Source: Methanolacinia petrolearia DSM 11571 (GTDB lineage: Archaea; Halobacteriota; Methanomicrobia; Methanomicrobiales; Methanomicrobiaceae). From it: a stretch of DNA of 64,000 nucleotides. The notes beneath the pieces are model-generated. The model was not told the DNA's origin, ran no database searches, and saw only the letters and a list, made by a program, of their open reading frames with translations. Positions 41,355 to 48,231 of this stretch are shown here, one piece after another (position 1 is the stretch's first letter; each line of letters starts with the position of its first letter). The stretch lies in assembly GCF_000147875.1 (NCBI RefSeq), contig NC_014507.1, positions 992,001-1,056,000 on the forward strand. Direction: 5' to 3'. Position numbers and translations under genes: made by a program.

Positions 41355-42650
41355 ATGGCAAATAAAAAGGGTCCGAAGAAAAAGAACAAAAAAAGTAAAG
41401 GCAAAATTGTAGCAGGAGTCGCTGTCATTCTGATCGTAGTCATATCAGGGTACTCATACGAAGAAGGATACTTTCCTGACGGCTTTTACCTGGGAGAAAA
41501 GGACGAGATAACGGTCGGTGCATTCAACGTTCAGGTATTCGGAACGACAAAGGCATCCAACGATGAAGTGATGGATATCCTCTCCGATATTATATGTCGT
41601 TACGATATCGTTGCAATCCAGGAGATCAGGGACTCATCAGGAACGGCGATACTGGATCTGATGGAGAAGGTGGACAAGAAAAATCCGTCATACGCGTATG
41701 TAATCAGCGAGAGGCTCGGCAGGACTTCTTCAAAGGAGCAGTCTGCATACATCTACAATACGGCCAAAGTGAATCTCTCATCTACCCCGCAGACATATCC
41801 CGAGCCTTCAGGAACCGATCCCTTCCACAGGGAGCCTTTCATCGCCTCCTTCAGTTCGACTGAAGGCAGTTTCATTGCGACATTCGCAACCATACACACA
41901 GATCCCGACGAGGCGGAGGAGGAGATCGACGCCCTGACCGATGTCGCGGATTACTGCACGGAGATACTTCCCGAAGATGAGATGGTGATCCTGATGGGCG
42001 ATTTCAACGCCGATTGCTCGTACTTCGATGAAGACGATGCCTCCTCCCCGCTAAGATCGGGAGAATACTCGTGGCTGATAGGAAACGATCTCGATACCAC
42101 GACCAAATCGACGGACTGCACGTACGACAGGATCGTCGTTCTCGGCGACTACCAAAAATATTACACGGGAGATGCAGGCGTAATCAGGTTCGATGAATTA
42201 TACGATCTCGACCAGGACCTCACCGAAGATGTTTCGGACCATTATCCAGTTTATGCTAAATTTTATACAGAAGCAAAAGGGATCGAAGGCACGATCGACA
42301 CCATTTACAACACTGCCGGGAACAATGAAACCTGCGAGGCATGCAGCTCGGGATCAGTAGAGATCACGGGGCTGAATCTCGATGATGAGTGGGTGACGAT
42401 CACGAACACGGGAGAGAGCGATGTCGATATCACAAACTGGAGGATCACGAACTCAGGATCGAGCTATTCGTATGTATTCCCCGATGCGATCCTGGAATCA
42501 GGGGAGACCATAACTCTCTATTCAAAATCAGGAAGCAACACTGAAAACAGTTATTACTGGAACTCGGGAGAAAATATCTGGAACAACTCGGGAGATACTG
42601 CCGGGCTGTATGACGAAGACGGAAACCTTATCGACAGTTACGCTTCGTGA
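41355..42650 (+). CDS. Secreted DNase-I-like endonuclease/exonuclease/phosphatase with lamin-tail domain
   Basis: 431 residues. A lysine-rich N-terminus and one membrane helix (IVAGVAVILIVVISGYSY, about 17-34) anchor or export it. The nuclease domain has IVAIQEIRD (metal-binding Glu), IHTDPDEAEEE, VILMGDFNADCSYF and a final VSDHYPVYAKF, the DNase-I-fold signatures. The last 110 residues (EITGLNLDDEWVTITNTGESDVDITNWRI in pieces) form a lamin-tail domain. Such extracellular nucleases may digest environmental DNA or defend against it; the role is inferred. Confidence 0.88.
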   Translation: MANKKGPKKKNKKSKGKIVAGVAVILIVVISGYSYEEGYFPDGFYLGEKDEITVGAFNVQVFGTTKASNDEVMDILSDIICRYDIVAIQEIRDSSGTAILDLMEKVDKKNPSYAYVISERLGRTSSKEQSAYIYNTAKVNLSSTPQTYPEPSGTDPFHREPFIASFSSTEGSFIATFATIHTDPDEAEEEIDALTDVADYCTEILPEDEMVILMGDFNADCSYFDEDDASSPLRSGEYSWLIGNDLDTTTKSTDCTYDRIVVLGDYQKYYTGDAGVIRFDELYDLDQDLTEDVSDHYPVYAKFYTEAKGIEGTIDTIYNTAGNNETCEACSSGSVEITGLNLDDEWVTITNTGESDVDITNWRITNSGSSYSYVFPDAILESGETITLYSKSGSNTENSYYWNSGENIWNNSGDTAGLYDEDGNLIDSYAS

Positions 42651-42664
42651 TCTGCAGCAGGCTT

Positions 42665-43117
42665 TCAACGCGAGACGGACGCAATAAGCCGTGCGGTCTC
42701 CGCCGAAAGATCCTCTTTTCCCTCAATCTTCGATATATCTTTTATCGATTCGAGGATATGAACAGAACTTTCTAGAAAACTTAGTATATCTGCAGGCGCG
42801 ATATCGATCCCGTATTCGTCGACCATTACCTCACTTATCTGACGGTGATCGAGGCCCGAGATCCGCAGTTCGACGATCATTTTCACAAATTTTCTTTCCG
42901 GACACCCGCACAGCGGGTTCTGCCTGCACTTGCAGTCAAGAAAATCCTTAAAAAAATGTATAAGCTGTTCCCTTGTCCTCTTGTCGAGTTTCTGGTAATT
43001 CATGCAGGCGCTTACTGCCTCAAGAAACGGCCCTTTGAATACCAGCTCGGGAACACGGAACCCGACAATATTCTGGAGCTTCTTTGCTCCCCTGAATTTT
43101 GCCTTCGACGCGATCAA
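42665..43117 (-). CDS. Stand-alone DUF5814-like protein with CxC zinc-type motif
   Basis: 150 residues. CKCRQNPLCGCPERKFVKMIVELR followed by GLDHRQISEVMVDEYGI resembles the C-terminal part of archaeal helicases with the DUF5814 domain, with four cysteines that may bind zinc. Here the segment stands alone without a helicase. It overlaps the upstream DUF2150 gene by 4 bases. A nucleic-acid role is a guess from that resemblance. Confidence 0.6.
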   Translation of the reverse strand: MIASKAKFRGAKKLQNIVGFRVPELVFKGPFLEAVSACMNYQKLDKRTREQLIHFFKDFLDCKCRQNPLCGCPERKFVKMIVELRISGLDHRQISEVMVDEYGIDIAPADILSFLESSVHILESIKDISKIEGKEDLSAETARLIASVSR

Positions 43118-43746
43118 ATGCCGACTCCGAACTCCTCGTCGAACTTGCTGAGCGTCTTCATCGCCTCGCCCATATCGTCGACCTCGATGAGCCAGTCGTC
43201 GAACATGATCGGCTCATCCACATCGCCGCGCAGGTATTTGCCGCAGCAAGAACCGCCATCAAGCACCAAGGCACCTATATCGGCTGCAATCTCAAGAGCT
43301 TTCTCGGGATCTTCGTCTCCCACATCACGGCCGGATTTCACGAGGTCTTTGATCTCTGCAGATGGGATTTCTCCGTTGATGTATTTCCTGCACGAGAGGA
43401 ACAGGACAAGGAATCTCATCTGAACGCCCTGGAGAATGTCGGTAAGCTCGTTCTCGGGGACTTCGCCCATGATGATCTCCTCGACCTCGTTCATCTTGTC
43501 AAGAGCTGTCTTTGAATCGAAACCGTTGTTTTGGAAGATTTTTACAATCTTTAAGACCGAGACATTGAGGTCCTTGGTAAAGTTGTCAAGAGACGCAAGC
43601 CCCTCGGGCATCTCATCGGATTCGGGGTCACCTTCGAAATCCAGCTCCATGAGAGTTTTCATCCAGTTGTCCAATCTTTCCTGCGTATAGAAATAATACA
43701 GAACCGACTGTGGCTCTGGTTTATCGTCCTTCTTTTTCTTTGCCAT
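43114..43746 (-). CDS. DUF2150 family protein
   Basis: 210 residues. FYTQERLDNWMKTLMELDFEGDP at the start and GGSCCGKYLRGDVDEPIMFDDWL near the end match DUF2150, a conserved euryarchaeal family of unknown function. ATG 43746 (MAKKKKDD) is preferred to 43764. It is highly acidic beyond the basic start and is coupled by a 4-base overlap to the DUF5814-like gene. The two may act together. Confidence 0.8.
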   Translation of the reverse strand: MAKKKKDDKPEPQSVLYYFYTQERLDNWMKTLMELDFEGDPESDEMPEGLASLDNFTKDLNVSVLKIVKIFQNNGFDSKTALDKMNEVEEIIMGEVPENELTDILQGVQMRFLVLFLSCRKYINGEIPSAEIKDLVKSGRDVGDEDPEKALEIAADIGALVLDGGSCCGKYLRGDVDEPIMFDDWLIEVDDMGEAMKTLSKFDEEFGVGI

Positions 43747-43854
43747 AGTTACTAAAGATTTCAATCACTGAATTAAAGATATTTGCTTTTATCCCAATCG
43801 TATCCCACCGGACTGATGCAAAGATAATAATGATCAGGCCGTATATATTGAGAG

Positions 43855-45045
43855 ATGAAAAGGGCCGTAATGATAAGATACGGGGAGTTATTTCTCAAAA
43901 GCGAACCCGTCATGAGGCATTATGTGGGCGTCCTCACGGCAAATATAAAAAGAGCCCTTGACGCGGAAGAGATCTGCCACGAGATAACGATAACAAGAGG
44001 ACGGATCTTCGTCTATGGCGAAGATGTGGATGCGATAAATTCCGTCTTATTAAGAATATTCGGGATAGTGGGTACGAGTATTGTTATATGTACGCCGCCG
44101 GACAGGGAAACAATAGAGAAGACTGCGGCAATAGTGGCATCGCGAACCCTGAAGCCGGGCATGTCGTTTGCTGTCAGGGCGAGGCGATCGAATATCAAGG
44201 GATTCACCAGCCAGGAGCTCGCCGCATCGACGGGATCATGCATATACGAGGCGGTCGGTGACCTCAAAGTCGATCTTGACAATCCCGAATACGAGATCTT
44301 TATCGAGGCAAGATCGAACGGGGGTTTCATCTATGAAACAAGAACCCCGGGACCGGGCGGCCTTCCTGTTGGGACGCAGGGGAAGGTTCTGTGTCTTCTT
44401 TCGGCAGGAATTGATTCACCTGTGGCCGCATGGCTGGCGATGAGCCGCGGATGCATACCGGGATTTATCTACTTCGACGGCGGGGATTATTTCGGAAAGG
44501 ACACGAACAGAGCGGTTCTCGAAAACTTGCAGAATCTCTCACGGTGGTACCCGGGCAGTACGGTCGAAGCGGCTTTCATCGACATCACGCCTTTCTTTGA
44601 CAAACTTACAGACAAGTCGGCAAAGGAAGCCCTGAAGAACCGCTGCATCATATGCAAGAGGTTCATGCTCAGGCTTGCGGGGAAGTGTGCACTTGACTGG
44701 AAGTACCTTGGCCTTGTAACAGGCAACAGCATCGGCCAGGTCGCCTCCCAGACACTAGCAAATATTGGGATTCTCGGGAGTGCTGTTCCGGAAGGTATTG
44801 CATTGATCGAACCGCTGATAACGTACGACAAGGAAGATACGGTAAAAATCGCACGAAATATCGGAACATTCAGGGAGAATGCGGGAGACCTCTCTTGCGG
44901 GGTTGTTCCCTCACACCCGTCGATTGCTGCGACCCTCGCGAAGGTAATCGAGGATGAAGGGATGCTCGGAATTCCTGAACTTATCGAAGAATGCATCCCG
45001 CGTAAAACAATTTACAAAGCAAAAGACGGAAAATTGTTGGATTGA
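43855..45045 (+). CDS. thiI: tRNA 4-thiouridine synthase / sulfurtransferase ThiI
   Basis: 396 residues. It has the N-terminal ferredoxin-like and THUMP regions, then a PP-loop LLSAGIDSPVAAWLAM and CIICKRFMLRLAG with two cysteines. The rhodanese domain found in bacterial ThiI is absent, and the CIIC pair may serve in its place, as in other archaea. It adenylates uridine 8 of tRNA and inserts sulfur, and may also serve thiamine synthesis. The MITE copy 2 starts 26 bases after the stop. Confidence 0.92.
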   Translation: MKRAVMIRYGELFLKSEPVMRHYVGVLTANIKRALDAEEICHEITITRGRIFVYGEDVDAINSVLLRIFGIVGTSIVICTPPDRETIEKTAAIVASRTLKPGMSFAVRARRSNIKGFTSQELAASTGSCIYEAVGDLKVDLDNPEYEIFIEARSNGGFIYETRTPGPGGLPVGTQGKVLCLLSAGIDSPVAAWLAMSRGCIPGFIYFDGGDYFGKDTNRAVLENLQNLSRWYPGSTVEAAFIDITPFFDKLTDKSAKEALKNRCIICKRFMLRLAGKCALDWKYLGLVTGNSIGQVASQTLANIGILGSAVPEGIALIEPLITYDKEDTVKIARNIGTFRENAGDLSCGVVPSHPSIAATLAKVIEDEGMLGIPELIEECIPRKTIYKAKDGKLLD

Positions 45046-45051
45046 TTCTTA

Positions 45052-45059
45052 TTTTTTTT
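45052..45059 (+). terminator. Oligo-T terminator after thiI
   Basis: Eight T residues lie 7 bases after the thiI stop. A further run of seven T at 45065-45071 abuts the MITE end. Confidence 0.45.
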
Positions 45060-45071
45060 GTGAATTTTTTT

Positions 45072-45525
45072 GGCTTTTTGCTGTTTCATATGGGCAAGTA
45101 ATTTCGAGATAGCACACATTCTCACATACGTTCAGAGCTCAAAAATGCATCACATTTTATCATTCTCACGTGCGTTTGGATATTACATACATAACACTGA
45201 TGTATTGCTTACATACCTAACTATACCTTATTTAGGCAACCCCGGCACCGGCGGCCAGGCCGCCGGACGGCCCCTGCCCAGGGGCCTTGCCCTAAGATAA
45301 TCTTCTCACGGCACGCTCAGGAGACCGGCAAGGGTCTCCCGAGCTGTTGAACTTAGTTTGCTATGGTTATGTCCTATTCCGTACACGCCATGAGTTTACC
45401 GTACCTCGCCATTGAGAGGCCCCGGGGTCGGGGCCGATCCGTGAGCCTGCTGTGCGGCTCGCGGCGAGGGGTTGCCAAAAGTAGTGAAACTTGCTTTATT
45501 TACTCACATGAAACAGCAATGAGCC
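45072..45525 (-). mobile_element. 454-bp MITE-like element, ISL3-type ends, copy 2 (inverted)
   Basis: The left end reads GGCTTTTTGCTGTTTCATAT and the reverse complement of the right end reads GGCTCATTGCTGTTTCATGT, so the terminal inverted repeats are about 20 bases long. The core (45239-45485) read on the minus strand matches the core of copy 1. The flanking 8 bases are ATTTTTTT and AATATTTT, a degraded duplication. Extra sequence of about 150 bases near the left end is not in copy 1. Hairpin stems lie at 45315-45344 and 45440-45465. No transposase frame. Confidence 0.85.
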
Positions 45526-45556
45526 AATATTTTAAAAAAAAATTTATTTTCCCGGA

Positions 45557-46741
45557 TTATTCCCGGTTCACGACAAGGCCGTTCTCTTCCGCAACATCCT
45601 GGAAGGCCTTTGCAAGATACTCGATCTGATTATCGGTAAGCCCGAACGTGTTGTACTTCCAGACCCTTGTCGATCCGGCGATCATCCCGGTTATGCCTTT
45701 CTTCTTCAGGTCGCCTGAGAGGAAGAATCCGCGTTTTTTATGGGTCTGCGCAACCTTGTCGAACGAATCGATGGTATTGATCCTGGTCAGCGTGTGCTCT
45801 CTCGGGCACTTACTCAGGCAGACCGTTCCTTCGATCGAGAGCAGGGCGTCGGTAACGATCCTGCTGTGTTTTACCTCCTCATTCCAGTTTTCTACACGCT
45901 TCTGTACTGCCGGGAACGATGCGATGAGCCCCATGACAGTAACTCCCATCAGGGTGCAGCCCATCAGTTCGACCTCCTTTATGCCGAATGTTCTGCCGGT
46001 CACATCGCCTTTCGCCTGCGTTGTTCGGAATATTTTTTCCGCGTACTCCTCATTTGCGGCAAGAACACCGGAGGGAGCAGGAGCAGCCATACTCTTGTGG
46101 CCGGACCCGACGAGGAAGTCGGCGCCGAGATCCTTTCCGTCGACCGGCATGATACCTACAGTATACGCTCCGTTTACGAGCACCGGAACGTCATACTGAT
46201 GGGCAGCCTTCGTTATTCCTTTGATATCGTGTATATGCCCGTACTGGTAGTCGACGTGCTCGACGAACATCAGTGCAGGGGGCCTTCCGAATTTGCTGAT
46301 GACTTCTTCTATCTTCTGAGCCGCCGCGTCCGCCGTGATATGCTTATCATCGCTGAGCGGGATCTCGACCGGGATTCCGCCGGACTGCTCGACAGATACG
46401 AACTCTGTGTAATGGGAAAGAGATGTGAGGACGACCGGATCGCCCTTTGAAACCATGCTCGATGCGACCGCCTGAAAACCTCTTCTTGCACCCGGAACGA
46501 CCCTGAGCTGATCCATATTCAGCCACTTTGCACAGTCCTCATGGAACTCTGCAAGCGGCGGCTTCTTGATATAATCCAGCCTGAAGGGCTTTAGGCAGTT
46601 GTCGCAGACCGAATAGCCGTCCGCATAAGCGATAACCGCCTTATGAGCCTCGGGAGTGAGCCTTCCGCCGGCCTGGATCGGGTCGATGTTGATATACATC
46701 TCCTCGACGTCCCTTGCCTCTATCGAGCCCGTGCACTTCAT
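45557..46741 (-). CDS. O-phosphoseryl-tRNA:Cys-tRNA synthase (SepCysS)
   Basis: 394 residues of a fold-type I PLP enzyme. The PLP lysine lies in GSGHKSMAAP (Lys216). Cysteines 46 and 49 (SVCDNCLKPF) and 262 (LMGCTLMG) fit the three essential cysteines of SepCysS. It converts phosphoseryl-tRNA-Cys to cysteinyl-tRNA-Cys with a sulfur donor, replacing a normal cysteinyl-tRNA route. SepRS, the partner synthetase, is not in the window. The upstream 60-residue gene overlaps it by 4 bases. Confidence 0.92.
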   Translation of the reverse strand: MKCTGSIEARDVEEMYINIDPIQAGGRLTPEAHKAVIAYADGYSVCDNCLKPFRLDYIKKPPLAEFHEDCAKWLNMDQLRVVPGARRGFQAVASSMVSKGDPVVLTSLSHYTEFVSVEQSGGIPVEIPLSDDKHITADAAAQKIEEVISKFGRPPALMFVEHVDYQYGHIHDIKGITKAAHQYDVPVLVNGAYTVGIMPVDGKDLGADFLVGSGHKSMAAPAPSGVLAANEEYAEKIFRTTQAKGDVTGRTFGIKEVELMGCTLMGVTVMGLIASFPAVQKRVENWNEEVKHSRIVTDALLSIEGTVCLSKCPREHTLTRINTIDSFDKVAQTHKKRGFFLSGDLKKKGITGMIAGSTRVWKYNTFGLTDNQIEYLAKAFQDVAEENGLVVNRE

Positions 46742-46920
46742 TTCAGCACCTCTTCTTCAAGGATTCCTACCTGTTTCTTCAGCTTTTCAATTATCTTTGC
46801 GGCCTCTGCCTTTTGGGTCTCGTCGAGCTGATGTGTCGGGGCGGTCAGCCGGTAAAGCGCCCTGATATCGGTCAGCAGGAAGAAAGCCTGAAACATCGCA
46901 TCTACTCCTCTCCGGGACAT
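46738..46920 (-). CDS. Short helical protein coupled to SepCysS, candidate SepCysE-like bridging segment
   Basis: 60 residues (from ATG 46920), almost wholly helical. An N-terminal segment FQAFFLLTDIRALYRLT is followed by a charged helix (ETQKAEAAKIIEKLKKQVGILEEEVLK, in pieces), possibly coiled. A TTG one codon earlier and an internal ATG at 46893 are other starts. It overlaps the SepCysS gene by 4 bases, so they are made together. SepCysE bridges SepRS and SepCysS in methanogens; whether this is a shortened form of it needs a search. Confidence 0.6.
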   Translation of the reverse strand: MSRRGVDAMFQAFFLLTDIRALYRLTAPTHQLDETQKAEAAKIIEKLKKQVGILEEEVLK

Positions 46921-47091
46921 CAAATCACCTATACAATTTCATTCCGATATTGTATAACTGAATCGGGAAATAATTATCTTAAACCCGCCGGATTCACTTT
47001 CACCTCTCCCGGTAACTGGTTATAACTAAACCAGAACGACAATGAAAATAATAAGCGGATGAAGCAGAAATAAGATATCAGGATATTCAAG

Positions 47092-48231
47092 ATGAAGATC
47101 GTCCACATCGCCGACACACACCTGGGACTTGCGGGATTCAACAGGATCGACCCCGATAGCGGGATGAATCTTCGCGAGAGATTAGTCTACGACAACTTCC
47201 TCGAATCGATGAAGATTGTTGTCAGGCAGAAGCCGGATGCCGTCGTTCATGCAGGCGATCTCTTCGACAGGGTCAAACCGCGAACGCATGCATACATCGC
47301 GGTGATGTCCGCACTCAACATGCTTGAAGAGGCCGAAATCCCCCTAATTCTTATCTCCGGCAACCACAGCATGCCAAAGACCCGCTACACTCCTTCTCCT
47401 TTCGAAGTGCTCAAATATCATAGGGCGGAGGTTCATTGTGCATACAAATACAGTTATGAAAAATCAGAGGTCGGCGACACCACTTTTCACTTAATCCCGA
47501 ATATGCTGAATGCGTCGCAATACCGGGACGCATTCAACGAGATCGAGATCAGCCCGGATACATGTAATGTCATGGTGACTCATGGCCTCGCTACCACCCT
47601 CAGGGACTACCGCCTCAGGACGGTTGCTGAACACGAGATCGATTCGACGATGCTCTCGGAGGATTTCAATTATATCGCCCTCGGCCATTTCCACGGGCAG
47701 AAGCAGGTTTCCGAAAACGCATGGTACTCCGGCTCGATCGAATACTGTTCATACAACGAGATCAACGATACGAAGGGCGGCCTTGTTGTCGACACGGAAT
47801 CGGGTGAAGTTGTCCCGCTTAAACTCCCCAACACTCCTATGGCGAACCTCGGGAAGATCGACTGCGGCACCATTACCCCCTCTGAGATCACTGAAAAGAT
47901 CGCATCGATAATCGACAGGATGGAAGATCCCGCAGGAACAATCTGCCAGGTCAGGCTTGAAAACATCCTCAGGGAGAAGATGAGAAATATCAACAGGGAA
48001 GAGATGACCGCTATCAAAGACCTGGTTCTCAATCTCAGGATCACGACCGACACGATAGATCCTGTAAATCGGGGTTTTGAGGCCGAAGATCCTTCATCCG
48101 TCGATTATGTAGATGAGTTCAGGAAGTTCGTAAGGATACAGGGGCTCGAAGGTGGTCTTGAAGAAAAGGTCATAAAGACAGGCACGGGGATATTCAAAAC
48201 GGTGCTTGAGAAACACAGGGAGGCGGAATAG
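47092..48231 (+). CDS. mre11: DNA double-strand break repair nuclease Mre11
   Basis: 379 residues. The calcineurin-like phosphoesterase motifs follow in order: HIADTHLGLAGF, VVHAGDLFDRV, LISGNHSMPK, and a second set near VMVTHGL and ALGHFHGQKQ with metal-binding His. Mre11 has Mn-dependent exo- and endonuclease activity and processes DNA ends with Rad50. The gene abuts rad50 directly and is the first of four end-resection genes on one transcript. Confidence 0.95.
   Translation: MKIVHIADTHLGLAGFNRIDPDSGMNLRERLVYDNFLESMKIVVRQKPDAVVHAGDLFDRVKPRTHAYIAVMSALNMLEEAEIPLILISGNHSMPKTRYTPSPFEVLKYHRAEVHCAYKYSYEKSEVGDTTFHLIPNMLNASQYRDAFNEIEISPDTCNVMVTHGLATTLRDYRLRTVAEHEIDSTMLSEDFNYIALGHFHGQKQVSENAWYSGSIEYCSYNEINDTKGGLVVDTESGEVVPLKLPNTPMANLGKIDCGTITPSEITEKIASIIDRMEDPAGTICQVRLENILREKMRNINREEMTAIKDLVLNLRITTDTIDPVNRGFEAEDPSSVDYVDEFRKFVRIQGLEGGLEEKVIKTGTGIFKTVLEKHREAE

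Noticed and set aside
45363-45629. Frame within the second MITE
   Set aside because: No family resemblance, starts inside the repeat core and runs into SepCysS on the other strand.
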